A stretch of 64,000 nucleotides of DNA, from positions 65,161,559 to 65,225,558 of the forward strand of contig NC_088101.1 in NCBI RefSeq assembly GCF_036370855.1, given 5' to 3'. Numbering within the stretch: position 1 is the first letter of the stretch; each line of letters opens with the position of its first letter. This document shows, one piece after another, positions 11,975 through 26,000 of the stretch. The stretch is from Dromaius novaehollandiae. Taxonomy: Eukaryota > Chordata > Aves > Casuariiformes > Dromaiidae. The translations under genes were made by a program, and so were the position numbers. The notes below the pieces were generated by a model that was not told where the DNA came from, made no database searches, and saw nothing but the letters and a program-made list of their open reading frames with translations.

Positions 11975-14900
11975 ATGAATTTTTACTATTTTTAAGGAGC
12001 TGTTGCTGCAGACTAATAATAGAGCCAAATTTCCACCATTATAATAATTTGAGTAATGTTTCTCTGGAGCTCTCACACAATACTCTGGAGCTCACATACA
12101 CAATTAAAAACACGCATTACCTTGCACATACGTATATGTGCTTATCTAAAATATTTAAATATGAGTATATTCTATATAAAATTGCATCTTATAAAAAAGA
12201 ATAATATATTCTAAAATGCTTATGAATTGTGGCCTTATGAAGAGAAGTACCTATAATGCTTTTAAGCTTTAGTCGTGACAAAAGGACGTTTATTTTTCTC
12301 ATTTTTGAAAAATATTTTTCTTCAAGTTGCATACAACATCATTTTAAAATTCTGAATAAAGTCATAATAACATAATCCCCAAATTGTTTCTTAAGCTTTT
12401 TCAAAAGCAAAAATGAAAAACACATTGTTTCTCCCCTTATTCTCTTCTCGCACAGATTTATATAGTTATTTGCTCTCTTTGATATTATCTGGGCACTGAT
12501 AGCAGGAAAAAGGGTATAAAAGAGCCCAAGTCTCCGACTGTGCCCAACAATGTAGTGAATGTTCTTATATCAAATTACACATTTGCTAGATATGCCGCAT
12601 CTTCAGATAAATGCTGCATCTGCCCCTAGATGTACCAGATTGAACTGGTTTTGCTTTATATCATTTTGTGATGTACACATAATAAAAATTCTTTTCTTGA
12701 TAGTAGTTTTTCCAAATATTGTGGTACCACAGATATCCTGCAATCCAAATACATATAATTGTAGTGCATTAAAATGATATCAAAGCTTTGTGTGAATTTG
12801 GAATAGAAAGATACCATAAAAGAAAAAAGAGGGGGGAAAAAAAAAAGAAACACAAAATTAGAAAGTAGTATGCTGTTCGACTGTGGTAGTTTTTACCCTG
12901 AGAATCTGTAGGGTAGTCCTCATCTCTTTCCTTTTTACAAATCCTTTTGTCCAGCACTCTACTAGGTAATTATGACTCTAGAGGACTGTTTTTAGGACTC
13001 AATTCATGAGAAAGTATTCTAAGGATTTATGAATCCTTAAACAGCAGTAGGTTACAGACAGGATAGTTGATTCATAAAGAAGAAAAGCACAAACTTATCC
13101 AAAAGCTTTCTATCTCTTTGAAGGGCCTTAAGAAATTAAATTTGAATTAAATTCTTCTCTTTGTTTGTGATTACTCCTGCTTCCTTTCTGTTCTTATAGT
13201 CACACAGCTAATCAGATCCTTCCTTCGCAGAGACCTATGCAAACACCTCTGCAATCTGCACATTAGGAGATGCTTTGAATCTCAGGACTCATATATGAGC
13301 TAATATGTGGGCAGTAGTTTTCCATTTTTATAGCTATCTCAAAAAAAACTTAAAAATTACTATTCTTTCATTTAATGTTGATGAAAACCATTAACTATGG
13401 TGAATACCTTTCTGTGAGATGGTTCTGTTCAACTTTTGGCACAGCAATAAAGCCCTTTATTGGCAGGAGGAAAGTGTATCAACATAATTACTAGTGCTAC
13501 TTAAAAATATCGGGCTAGTCTGAGAAATGAATACAGCTGTAGAAAACAGTTTTTACCGGGTAAAAAAGATGCAGTTTTTACGGTTACCTGATTTTACTAA
13601 AAGATCCCTTATCACTTAGAGCTCCAACCCAATAATAGGATAGTGTGTAAGAAGCAAAATGGTAAGGTAAAGTAGGTTTTGGAAACCTACATAAAGAAAA
13701 AAGGTACATGTTTCACAAGAATTTGGTAAAATGTTCATATTCCCAATGTGTTGTATTTGTTACTTAGTATACCAGGCTAAACTGACTGCTATTTTTAAAA
13801 GGTATTTTCTTGTTTCGTGGCTGCCAAGTTACAGTTTTTCTACAGCTTTTATTGTCCTTACTGTTTGCCATAAGGTACTATGTATTTTGTCCTTTAGCGG
13901 ACCTACCAGCAATGTCTGTGACAGGGAAAATTTACCTATGACCTTACTTCACAGAAAAAGGAGGCAGTAGGTGGTCAAATGACAGTTACTGAGGAGGGAG
14001 CAACTTAGAGGATACACTAACTCAGAATTTTCCTACAGCAGCATGTACTTCAGAGTCTCTTATAGAAAACTGCACAGAAGAAAAAATGACTTTCTTCTCC
14101 CATTGATCAAAATGTCACATACAGCAATTTAAATGCTGTGGATCCAATGGTACCGGAAGCTGCAAGCTGGTATTAAGTGGTTGAATGCAGTCCAAGCCTA
14201 GGTTTCTTCACTACTGACCTCAGTCATTGAACTGTGCTAAACTGAAGTATTTCAGCTGTCCAGTAGGAATGCTTGTGAGTGTTTTTCTGTCCCACAGGAG
14301 CAATGGTAAAATGTAACTGACTACAAAAGAAAATTGCAAAATAACTCAGCAAAAAATCTTAGAACATAGATGGGATACACAGTTCAGGAGGGGGGGGTGC
14401 TGGTAGAAGACCTAAAAAAAAATCAGATTTTCTTGGTTGAAATTCTGCTGTTCCCGTAACCAAACAAACATAGCACAGCTGTAATATTTCTTAAAAAAAG
14501 AAATGTGAGATAAAGTATATCATTAGCAGCTGTTACTCACAGCATTTATAGAAAACAACAGCATATACTAGTTTATACCTTTAAAATATTTTATTTGAAA
14601 GGTTTTCTGCCTTATTTTATGCTCTGAATGATTGAGGTCTATAATAATGAAGGATGACATGTCACAATTTAGTCAGTGCAGCTGTTCTTTTGTCTCCTCC
14701 ATATGCGTAGCTGCTAAGTTTGTAAGGAAAGAAAGAAACTTAGTAGGAAAACAGTTAATTGTTTCTAACAGAAACAGAAAAATTGTTTCTAAGCTTTGAT
14801 AATTTAGGGAATCAAACAGTGCTTGTCTGCTTGACAGTGACATCTGTCAATGCTCTCTTACAAAAGGTAAGGTATTGTCATGTACAGTGAAGACAGATGT

Positions 14901-17655
14901 AGCTGTGCAAAAAAGAAGTCAAGTAAAAGAAAAGTTAAGATTTAATGCTACTCTGAGATATAAACTGACATGTTGTTTCTGGAATTGCAGATTAAAATGT
15001 GCAAATATTGCAATTATTGGAGTAATGGTTTTGCCGTATTCATATGCTATAATAAAAGGATCATTTGTGTATATTAGTAACTACAAAAATGTAGAAGAGC
15101 AAGATTTAATAGTGAAAGTTCCTATGATTACTGATCATTTCGGCTGACACAGTTTTTGAATAGCTCAGGACACCTTATAATGCTATATTGATAAGCCAAA
15201 ACCAGACATTTTACATAATTATTATTAATACTTCTGAACATGTAGTATCAATTAGTCTCTTGTATAGGTTCTCTTTAATTCTTGCTCATATCTTATTCTA
15301 ATTTAAGACTTCTTTTCCTCTTATTTTTAAGCAGTGTCTTATGCCCATGATTTCCCTTGTGCGTCTCTGTTTTGTTCAAAATAAAATTTATACACATCAA
15401 TGTTTTGTTTGTTTGCAGGGGGTTTATTTGTGGATGTATCTGGATGGAAAGCCTCTCAGAATGTTTTTATAATTATTCATTTGACACTTCAGTGCTGGTT
15501 CTGCTGTTTCAAAAGCTACTGCAGTCTTGACCCCAGGACTCAGTCAGAGATCCCACAAAACAGAAAACAAAATTGATTCCTGACTTCCGTGGCTTCTTAC
15601 TTCTTTCTCACTTACATATTCTGTAGCTCCTTCCTTAGAGAAAAGAAAAAGGACTACATCCCTAAAAACAGCTAAGATGTTAGTTATGTTCACAAAAGCT
15701 TATTTATTTAAGATGCATCAGATGGATTCCAGGATGGATTTTAAACCACTTTGGAGAAACTGATTTGAAGAATAACATGAACCCCATATTTTAGTATGGG
15801 TTAATTGGTTATAAATGTCAAATCTGAAAAAAGCTACTCAAGTAAAATCTATCTACATTGGAGTACACTGGATTAACCAAATTGGCATTAAGGAGATAAA
15901 AGTCAACACTACGCAATTTTTGAATACAAACAATAGTGAGAGGAGAAACTGGTACAACAGCATTAAGCTTAAGCTGATATCGAACATTCATAACTCCTAG
16001 GACAAGCTGCAAATTAGGTAATTTAATTAGGTATTTTAATATATGTTTTCTGTGTTCACATGTCATGTGCGTTGTTCTAATATTTTGTATCATTTAATGA
16101 TTTGCAGTTCGGTAATAAAAGTAGCAACTACTCTAAATTTAGGGATTCTGTCTTTTATGAACTATTTTTTCTAGTACAATGATACCCAGGCATGTGAAAA
16201 AGTACAAGGAGAAATGGGTGTTTTATATTTATTCATTGCAAAAGACCTATTTAAACATTGCATAAGTCTTTGCAATGAATTTAGTGAACACATTTGACTC
16301 CTCTGGGCACCTCTACAGCAATGGTGATGCCAAATCAATAAAACAGAGCTCTTCACTGCGGACCGTGATACAGTTCTGGGACAAGGCAAGAAGGCAATTT
16401 ACTGCAGGCAAAAATTTTAACATATCAGATTCTATAATTGTCTTCTGTCCTCCAAAATATAGGGTACATTTTACATTTTATATCATTGCATTCCTTTTAA
16501 GGCTTATTAGTGTTTCTGTTTGAAAATAACTGTAACAACAATTTTTATAAGCTAATAGCAGCTTGGGTGAGCCTGGACTGCAGTCACCTAGGCAAGGAAT
16601 AGACTCAGAGGACCTCCTATGGTCATGCTGAAAAACTCTGTGACCCAGATGAAAGAACAAAACCTACTTTTGTCCTGTCCTTACAAGGTTTTTTTCATGT
16701 ATTCATCTGCAGTTAAGAAATGTCTCACTGTGCTACCTGGAATACATGGTCAAATCATACCTTGGTCTTGAAGTACAAAATTGAAAAAGAACTTGATGTA
16801 TTTAGCAGAAAGCTACTTTTCAAGGAAACTTAGATTATTATTACAATGTTTTGAGGTTAGTGAATCCTTCTTATCTGACTGCAGCTGGTTTTGGAGTAGC
16901 CCCTGAGAACTTTCCTTATGGGAAAAAATTATATTCCATATAATAAAGTCTGAGGAAATATAATCAAATTTACAATATGTAAATACTATCCAGGTACTCA
17001 GCCTTATTTTTCACAGTGAACACTTAAAATAATTAGACTATGATAATCTGGGTTATTTTCCTCTATGGAAACTATAAGGGCTATTGTAAAGCTTTGGACA
17101 TTCAAATTAAAAATCTAGATAAAATGTGCAAGAATAGCTACACAGATACTCTTTTTCAACTTACTCCTCTTAGGCATATGGGAAAACTTAATAGTCTCAT
17201 AATTAAAAGAGTAGAAAGGTCACTTGTTCTGTTTAGCAGCTCAAACAAATTAAAACTAGCAAAGCTTAGACTTACAAATTAAAAATAGTAAAAAGTTAGC
17301 TAATTTGATACTTATATCTTGTTTCTGAATTACAATATACATTTATATGAAATTAATGGATAATTCAAACATTATTGCAAAATATTTCGTTCAAGGTTAA
17401 TATATATCATAATTTTGAAATTCATTTAGAGCACACTCTGAAAATTATGTAAAATTGCTGTTAGATCACTGCTACCACCTGAGACATTAGTGACCACTTT
17501 CCACAGTAGTATCCAATTTTCAGACAGTGAAGTCATCTGTTATCTGGGTTTTCTTATTGTTTATTTGACTGTTTATTTTTTAGTATTTCAGGACAATTTA
17601 ATTTCATTATAATACTTCATAATAATAATTAAAATGATTGTTTATAAGGCTATCA
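11975..17655. other. AT-rich desert, no gene recognised
   Basis: No coding gene, RNA gene or complete mobile element is recognisable. Small local features include a direct duplication of CTCTGGAGCTC (12060-12092), a near-palindrome TTTTTACCGGGTAAAAA near 13551-13567, and a short G8 run near 14390. The open frames are short and look like chance frames. Confidence 0.55.
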
Positions 17656-17857
17656 AAGGATATAGTCTTACAATTCAGCCACAGAGGAAGTATTCAGACC
17701 CATATTTTTATGATACGAGCCTAAATACTGCTAACATTTAGGAGGATCATTTATAGTTTAAATACCTGTAATATCAAAAGCGAAGCCGATACTCTAACCA
17801 TTGAAATACACAGGGACCAGAAACGGATCCAAACACCAGCATCCAGGCTACTGTCTT
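17656..17857. repeat. Unidentified interspersed repeat, copy A
   Basis: This segment aligns by eye, in the same orientation, with 19590-19800. Shared blocks in the same order include CCCATATTTTTATGATAC, a TAAA-ACTGC-AACA-TTAG block, a TTTA-AGTT block, a TGAAAT-CA-GG block and AACACCA-CATC--GGC-ACT. The match is clear but diverged, with substitutions and small gaps, so the copies are old or mutated independently. The family was not recognised. It lacks the CR1 tail and has no LTR-like TG..CA ends that could be fixed. It could be an ancient SINE, a LINE or LTR fragment, or a local duplication. Confidence 0.65.
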
Positions 17858-19589
17858 TGTGATCTTAGTTTTTTTCTTTTCATGGATCTTCAGAATTATA
17901 GTGTGTAACTGACTCATGCACTGAGGAAGAGTTAGCACCGATCACTAAGATCTTGAGTTGTAGCTACTTATAGCAACGGTGACCGGATGAAAACACAGTA
18001 TCTGGATCCTAGAAGTCTGGATTACATAGGCACAGCTACTATTTCTTTATCAAAATTCGTGTTTCTATTTGTAGGTCTTTTAGTTCTGCAGAATTCCAAG
18101 AACATCTGAAATAAAATTAGTTCTGAGATGATGGTAGCATTTTACATGATCTTGCAAAATTAGGCTTCTTTCTTAGTGATATCTTTTTCAGGCAAAGGAG
18201 GAAAAAAAGATATGTAGAAAAGCAAATCAAACAAGACATCCTGTGGAAGTTCTACAGTTTCTATAGGATCTGTGTCGAGATGTTATAATCTATAGTTAGC
18301 GTTAACTACAGATAACACTTTTTTTTTTAATTTGGAGGATCTTTGTTCCATTGACATTATAAAATTCCCAAGACCATTTTAGGATATATGAAACTATTAC
18401 CTCCAAGGCTGAAAAGCAGAAGTTCATGAGCCTGCAAGTTTCTTAACCTCAACTTTGCAAATGCAAAGCTACAATAAAGTCTAAAATAGAATCTTCCCTG
18501 AGTCCACAGGCCTGAGGAGTATCCTCACTGCAAATGAGATTCAAAATACCATGCTCCACTCATTGCTTCAGGAAACTTACACTTTTAGAAATCCAGGGCT
18601 TTCAGATATTCATTTTAAAGCAGTTTAAAAAGTATATATATTTCTGACACATGAACCAGTGCATTCCTCCACCTTTTTATTTTTTATGCAACTTTGAAAC
18701 AAGTCATGGTACACTCATTGCTTTTTTTAATTTGATGACTTTCTCTTCTAACTCTCTGCTGTTAATCAATATATATTTTTAGCAGACTCAACTCTGCAAG
18801 GGGTGTAATCAGTCTTGATAACAGTATCATTTACTGTGCGACGTATAATAATAACAAGCAGACATTACAGTAGTGCAGTTGAAAACAAAATCTGAATGAT
18901 GTTTTCTTTTTATTGTTTGAGTGATTTTAACAAACCTTTATTAAACATTAATCTAGGAATATGTTTTGTGGCACTTTTGAAATGTCATGTCATTAAACAT
19001 TGATAAACTTCTGTAAAGATGTAAAAACTGTAAAAATTCCTGAATAACTAAGTCTATCGGTTTCACATTTTGAAAAGATATACATATATCATATTGTAAT
19101 ACAACAAGGGAATGAAATTTGCTGCAGAGTGTAGCTCTCATGAGCTGCTATTCTCATAAGAATACCAATGGATAAAGAATTAGGAACCTGATGACTGGGA
19201 ATAAGAAAACTCTACAAAATGATATTTGAATCTAAACAGCCTCCCAGTTAAAGGGAAAATGAAACCCGTAGGTAAACCTTTCTGGAACAGCGAGACTGCT
19301 TTATAATGTATCATATCTAGAACATTACTACTAACATTTACTGGTAGTCTGTAACATTTAATATAGTCCTTCAACAATTTGATATAGCTCCTAATTCTTT
19401 AAATGCAAGTGTGGTTGTGATTCTTTCTCCATCTCCTTGAAGGTTATTCATGCCAGTATATTGTTTTTCCATTAAAAATCATCTACTACTGCATGTGTGT
19501 AGAATCTTGTATATGTATGCTGGACAATTTTCCCAAAGAAGCAAAATGCTGCTCAGATGACAGTATTGCTCCTTTTAACCTTAGGCAAA
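17858..19589. other. Spacer between two related repeat copies, no gene recognised
   Basis: AT-rich sequence between two copies of the unidentified repeat. It contains an imperfect inverted repeat around a GTTAGCGTTAAC core at 18288-18313, with one mismatch in the arms. No reading frame with recognisable protein features was found. If the flanking copies were termini of one element, this 1.7 kb would be its interior, but no retroviral or transposase motif is visible here. Confidence 0.5.
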
Positions 19590-19800
19590 ATTTCATGAAA
19601 AAACTATTTCAGATGAAGCCAGAGAGAGTGTGTTCTAAACCCATATTTTTATGATACAGAACTTAAACACTGCAAACACTTAGATGGGTCTTTTACAGTT
19701 CAGTTACCTAAAGTACTAAAAGGTGAGGCAAAATTCCAACATCTGAAATGCAAGGGAAACACAAGCATAAAAAAACACCATCATCTGGGCAACTATTAAA
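19590..19800. repeat. Unidentified interspersed repeat, copy B
   Basis: Second copy of the repeat at 17656-17857, in direct orientation about 1.9 kb downstream. The strongest shared block is CCCATATTTTTATGATAC at about 19640. The similarity continues through the AACACCATCATC block near 19777, with several short insertions and deletions. The boundaries are approximate because divergence hides the ends. The family is unknown. Confidence 0.65.
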
Positions 19801-22610
19801 TACGGTGTTTTATTGATAGCATTTTGCACTGGAATTGTAAATCAGAAGAAAGTAACTACAGGAAGTCAGAGACAATTCCAATACCGTGGATTCAGGAAGT
19901 ATAATTGTTCTGGATTATCTCCAAATTTCAGTAGTAAAACTGAACTTAGATGTTTTTGGGTAATGATCCTACAATAAAGATTCAACATTAGACCCATAAA
20001 AGAGATGCTACATAGTTATTTTTTATTGGATTATAAAATACAGTGATATTTCCTTACACCACATTAAAAATATTACATAAATTTTAAGCTATTTGATATC
20101 AAGACTTTATAATGACATCTTGCAGAAAAAAAGGATGTTTATTGTAACCATTACAAACTGATATAGGCAGAGGACAGCAATTATAAATAAGCTCTGTTGT
20201 TATAACTTCAAAAACTCTACTAATTTCTTAAAAGAGGCAGGAAATATTCCGTGTTTAAAGGTGTCATATGTCTGTCTTTCACACTTAATGAAAAACAGAT
20301 GCACATCATTTTTCAGTGATATCTGTGATACCTAATTCAAGTATCCTTCAATATTCATAGAAATTACGAAGATTTATTCTAATAAAAAAGCCTTGGTTTC
20401 TAAACTGCATTTCTGTTTTTTCTGCTGACTCTAATGAAGCATTAAAGATTTGATCTTAATGCCCTCTAAAGTCAAGGAATGAATCCCACCAAGGTAAAAG
20501 ATTTGAGATGAGTCTTCGGTTCTTGAAACAAAGTTCCTCTCTGATATGAAGGTTATTGACAACTGTGATGCACACAGAAAGAATTCTAATTCTAATAAAC
20601 TTGCTGGAAATATGCTTTGGAAAATTTGGGGGGGATTTTTCTTGTCAGCAGTTTCAAAAATGACACAACAACGCAAAATAATCAATTAAAAATTGTCCAC
20701 ATTTAACTAACTCTAAATATGTAAACCTGCTCACTGCATTCACAAAACAATTTTCGTTCAGTTAAGCTTGTAATATTTTATTTTACCTGAATCTATGAAA
20801 ATCAAAAGAAAATATTTTGGGATGGTTTCAATTTTATAATCAGCACCTGGATTATTGTGTTGTGGAAATTAAATAGCTACAGACAAATGAGTGGGTTTTA
20901 ATGTGTGGTCTTACCCCAACCGTCCATAAGAGGTTTTTTTTAAAAAAAAAGTGCAAATTTCTCTCATATATTATATTGTTTTCATGAACTTACTGAGAGT
21001 CCTTCAGTGGTTGCAGTGTTATTTACCTATGCTGTTCAATCATTACATTCAGCTCAATGATGCCCAAATTGGAACCTTGATATGCTTTGTAGGTAAATAA
21101 GTGTGAGGAGTTTAAAAGGTATTTTACTTCTGTAATCTGTCTATTCTTTTCCTACTTTCTATACTTTCATAACTGATGTATAGAAAATTATAAAATATTA
21201 ATGACAAAGCTTTTTTACTCAAAGCTTTGTCACTGTTGTTACTCATTTACTGGGATTCATTTCCCATTGATTTGCAAACAGTTTATTTGTATCCCTGCAA
21301 AAATACTACTGACCACACTGAAAATCCACTTTATTTTAAATGTTGAAGTGTAAGCAATGGTAGTGACTGAGTTCATTTTCAGTCACTTTCTGAAATCTTG
21401 ACTCACAGTGACACCACTTCCAGGAAAAAAAACAAGAAGAAAACAAACAACCTCCCTCCTTCTCCGAAGCACCTTGCAATGTTTTCAGTAGATAATCAGT
21501 GCAGTGGTGAAAAAGAGGGTATATGAAATGCCATTAACTGTTGTCCTTTTCCCCCCTTAAATAGCCAATGATTTTACAATTACTTTGGCTCATTTCCACT
21601 CAAAAGTAACCTTTATAACTGTAACTTGTGTATCTGGTGAAGCATGAAAGCTCTAGGCACCCATTCATTGTCTCATTTATTCTTTTAATTCAAGATTACT
21701 ACAAAATGACCTTTTGCCTTCATTAAAAATGGCCTCCTTAAACAAGCATTAGAATAAAATTCTAACCGCTGAATGTCGATTAGTTCTAGATTAGGAATGA
21801 ATTTATTTAGACCACCAGGGAAATTGATCCTGTACATTTGATCCAACCCAGTAAAATTTCAGAATTTATCTCATTTAAAACAGATGAGAATTTGACTAGA
21901 CAGGTTGCCTTTGTTACTGGACTTCTAGAATTGCTAATTATGTATGATACATTTTATGTGGGGTTTGTTCTAATATTGCTTACTGTGATTATTCTCTGCA
22001 AGCATCTAAACAAAGACAATACCTTCATGACTCTCATTTCTTTCTAACTCTGCACAGCATATTTCATTTATTTCTTACTTCATTTAAGTTCTGCCACAAA
22101 ACACTTTGATCGGTTTAATGATAAGCAACTTTATGAATGCCCAATCTCTTTGGGTTTTTTTGTTGTTGTTGTTGTTGTTTACTACAACAAAAGCTGATGA
22201 TGCATAAGAAGAAAACTACACCTGGAGAACTACCTCAAGGTGCTTCTATTTTGACAAATATTTGCCTTCCAGAAAGCTGTAAGAAGATTCATCATCAGTA
22301 TAAAGTATCTATGGAAGGCTTATCACTTCAGTCTAGCTCCCTTGCTACGTCCCAAAATAAAATGAATTAGATACAGGATGTGGAATCTGAATAGCTATAA
22401 CTACTATAATTCAGACACTGAGGAGGATCTGTAAGGGTCATGATCTTACTGAAAATATATATGAAATAATAATAATGTTATCCCTTGATAATATCATTGA
22501 TGGCCACAAGAAGATCAGAGTCAGTACAGAAAGTTCTGGTTCAGCTCCTTTCATTTGAAACTTCACTAGTTTAAAACATTTTTAAGGAACTATTGAACTG
22601 GAAAAATTCA
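19801..22610. other. AT-rich desert with small hairpin and GTT repeat
   Basis: No gene was recognised. Local structure includes a perfect 12-bp inverted repeat with a 7-base loop at 21202-21232 and a short T7(GTT)n microsatellite at about 22155-22178. The 77-codon frame over the microsatellite (22137-22370) is not credible as a protein because it begins in simple repeat and has no motif. Confidence 0.55.
21202..21232. repeat. Perfect hairpin, 12-bp arms
   Basis: TGACAAAGCTTT at 21202-21213 is followed after 7 bases by its exact reverse complement AAAGCTTTGTCA at 21221-21232. This could form a small hairpin in DNA or RNA. No poly-T or other feature makes it a terminator, and the stem is too short for a typical microRNA precursor, so no function is assigned. 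Confidence 0.8.
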
Positions 22611-22611
22611 G

Positions 22612-23016
22612 TTGTAGCATGTGGGGAGGAATAACGCCATCCACCAGTGTAGGCTGGGGGCCAGTCAACTGGAAAGGGGGATAGGGGTGGAGGTCCTGGT
22701 GACAACAAGTTGGATGAGTAATGGGAAAGAGTAGAGAACACAAGGATCAGACTCCTCTAAGTGGTACCTAGTGACAAGGCAAAGGCAACGGGCAGAAACT
22801 GAAATACAGGAGATTCCACTTCAACATAGGAAACTGTTTTACTGTGAACACTAGAACAAGTTGCCCAGAGAGGTTGTGCAATCTCCGTCCTTGGAAATAC
22901 TCAAAACCCAACTGGACACAGTCCTGAGCAATCTGCTGTAGCTGACCCTGCTTGGGCATGGGGTTGGACTAAATGATCTGCAGAAGTCTCTTCCAACCAT
23001 TGTGTGATTCCATGAG
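22612..23016 (+). mobile_element. CR1 LINE fragment with internal deletion
   Basis: The plus-strand CR1 3' portion runs from the distal end of the reverse-transcriptase frame (the block resembling AATAACCCCATCCACCAGT..GGCTGGGGGCC) through the GGCAACGGGCAGAAACTGAAATACAGGA block to the tail TTCCAACCATTGTGTGATTCCATG. About 22735-22745 joins the 'ACAACAAGTTGGATGAG' block directly to the 'GATCAGACTCCTCT' block. These are a few hundred bases apart in fuller copies such as that at 56336, so this copy has an internal deletion. It is non-functional. Confidence 0.88.
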
Positions 23017-26000
23017 AAAATTAAGAAAAAAAAGAGAATTAAAGCATGGAGTCTTTACCTCATATCAAAATAGAAATCCATCCTGGCATCAAGGTAATGG
23101 ATGAGTCCATAGCTATACCATGACTGAATTTAGAGGTACGTGGTATTTTGATGGAGATTTAGTTCTAAAAATATCTTGAAATAGGTATTTGAAATTAAGT
23201 AAGCAGATATAGATTGTATCTCATCTTTGTTCAGGCCATTTACCTTGTCATGCTTTGACATACACATTGTATATTGCATCTATAATCTTAAGAGCTTAAT
23301 ATGTTTCAATTGTGTTTTCCGTAAGCTTTAAGGAATATATTCATTAAAGATGCTTTGGATGTTGTTTAGTAGCATGTTTTCTGATAAGTTGTCGTAGCAT
23401 AAAAAGCACATAATAAGCTATATATTGGACTGCATGAATCAAACCTTTAAATTCTTCATCATTATGATGCCTTTGGGTATTTTCATAGGTAACATTGATT
23501 AGCCATTACGAAGTGACTTGCAAAGATAATTCGAGTCTCAATAAACTGTGTATATAGTAAATGAGAGATTTTGAGACTGGAGATATGCCAAACTGTTCTG
23601 AAATAATTCTGGCAATGGGGAAGTTTCAGAAATTTTCTGTTGCTGAGCATTCAGTCATTTGGACACTTATTCAATATTTTCCTGTTAAAGAATCAGGGCA
23701 ATGCTTCTATTATTTGAAATTGAAAGCAGCATTATTTTCCCTTTGCTGTAAGTTTTGTGTAAAATGGCTACTGGGGTCTGTCTACATACAATGTACATTC
23801 TGTAAGTATTAACCCTTTCTTATATTTAAGTATATTTCTCTTGTTTACTTAAGGAAAAATAAGTTAATAAAAAATAGAGCATATGTGTGATGCAGACAGG
23901 GCAGGAAAAGAAGGGCTGAGGATTTAAGCATTTGTAGGCTACATTTTATACTTTGTAAGACTGAGACACCTAGGCCCATATGGAGTACTCTGATTTTGAG
24001 AGGAATTAAATCCTTAACTCCTGTTAACCTAAAGGACATCTCCATGTGGCTAGGACTCATTTTTTACATTTATTTTTGTTAATTCAGTTAAATTTTAAGA
24101 GCTTCTGTTAGAGTTTAAAACTTTAACATCCAGGATGCTACTTTTAGGCTAATCAGGCTGAGAGGTACAAATATGTACAACTGCTGAAAAAGAATATGAG
24201 CTTGTGGTTAAAAATACAAGAAAAATGGTAAATAATATATTTGATTTTATTGTATTGTATTTTTGTTGTTGTTTTCCTGTTGATTTTGATATTAATGTTG
24301 TTTTAAAAAGTACCCATGTGATAAATAGAAATCAGAGTATGAAAATATAAAGTCTTGCTAATACTAAGATGGCAAAATATAACTCAACAAAATATGGGTT
24401 AAAACTTTTAGAAATAAACTCCTTTTTGACTCATGATCCCTGAATATGTGATAATGCAGTGGTGCAACACCAGCACATCTAAGAATATAGTCTGTGGCTC
24501 AAAACATCGCAGAAACACACACCTTCTTTAGCAATTTTGTTGTGGGGAAGCAATGCAGTCAGTCTGCAGAGGCGTCCCTCAAACTTGGCATTAAACTACC
24601 TAAGTAAAGTAAAAGATCTGCACACTCTGCACACACTTTGATTTAACTGCCTAAGTAAACTAAAAGATTGCACACTCTAATACACCCCAGCTCCCATCCC
24701 AAATCTAAAGGCAAAAAAGATGCAAACAGACTAGGTCACCATCTTGTCCTGTAAGTGCAGCACTAATCTTATCTATTTGTAAAACTGAATTAGGCAACCA
24801 ATTTGATGTGTAGGTAATTATCTGACACTGGAGGATTCTCCCTTTTAGAGAAAGGGCATTTCCTGAGTTTTCTTGTATCATCACTGATATATCAGTTTTG
24901 ACATATGACCAAGTAATTTATGTAAGACTACTTATGTAAAAGAAAATAATTGAATGCTATTAAAATACCTTTCAGACCATTGCAGTATAAATGAGTTTGG
25001 AATGAAAGATATTGTGGAAATCAGTATAAATCAGTAGATCATTTATCTGTTATTTAACAACAACAAATGATTAATTATTCATTCTAATAATATAATAAAA
25101 CATAATGTTAATTATCCTAATAGAAAAAAATCAATAATTTTACTATGTCTCACTGGTAATTTACATAAATACGGAGTATTAATATAGCTGTATTCTAAGC
25201 TTTGCATAATAGTGTGAACTTTTTGAACACAAACTATATAGAAGAAAAAATGAATCTGACCATAACTGTCCTGATTATGAAGGTATCTAACACACGGTGG
25301 ATACTGGAGAATCAATATTCACCTGGTCAATAGCTAAGCACCAATTTACGAGGTAGGTAGTTTGGTAATGTTGTATTACCAAAGCAAAGACAGTCTGTTT
25401 TTATCTTGACCATTAGATTAGCAAGAGTGAGCATTGTTTCTTCCCTGGGCCTTCTTTTACCAAACTGAAATATTTCCATGTAAAAGAGAGGACAATACAC
25501 TGCAATACACTGAAAGGGATATCATGGACATCATTGTGCAAGCATACTTGAATATAATGTTTCCCCTTTTTTTTGGTGAACTAAGCCTCTAGAGTTCAGA
25601 AGGAAAATGCATATGATATAAAATAGTCAGGCTTTTGACACTAGGGATATCTATAATAATGTAGGTTAGAGTGCTGTCTTCCTAAAGCAAAAGGCTGTTT
25701 GTACCAGCTCTTGTCAAAATCAGGATCCATTTGTACATTTTTGATTAGTGACACATATTAAGGTTTCATTTTATTCTTTGTACTTAAATTGCTTTTTGCC
25801 TAAGGCAGTCATTTAAAATAAGTTCATTAAAGTATGTTATTCCATTTCAGTTTTTGAGTAAGAAGAAAAAAGAAAAAAGCTGTGCTGAGAAGTGAAAGAC
25901 TTTGAGACAAAATTTATTTTGACAACTATACTGTTATAGCAGAAAGGTAAGAAAAACAATTTTAACAGGAGTTACACACAAATTGTTAGTTTTTTCTTCC

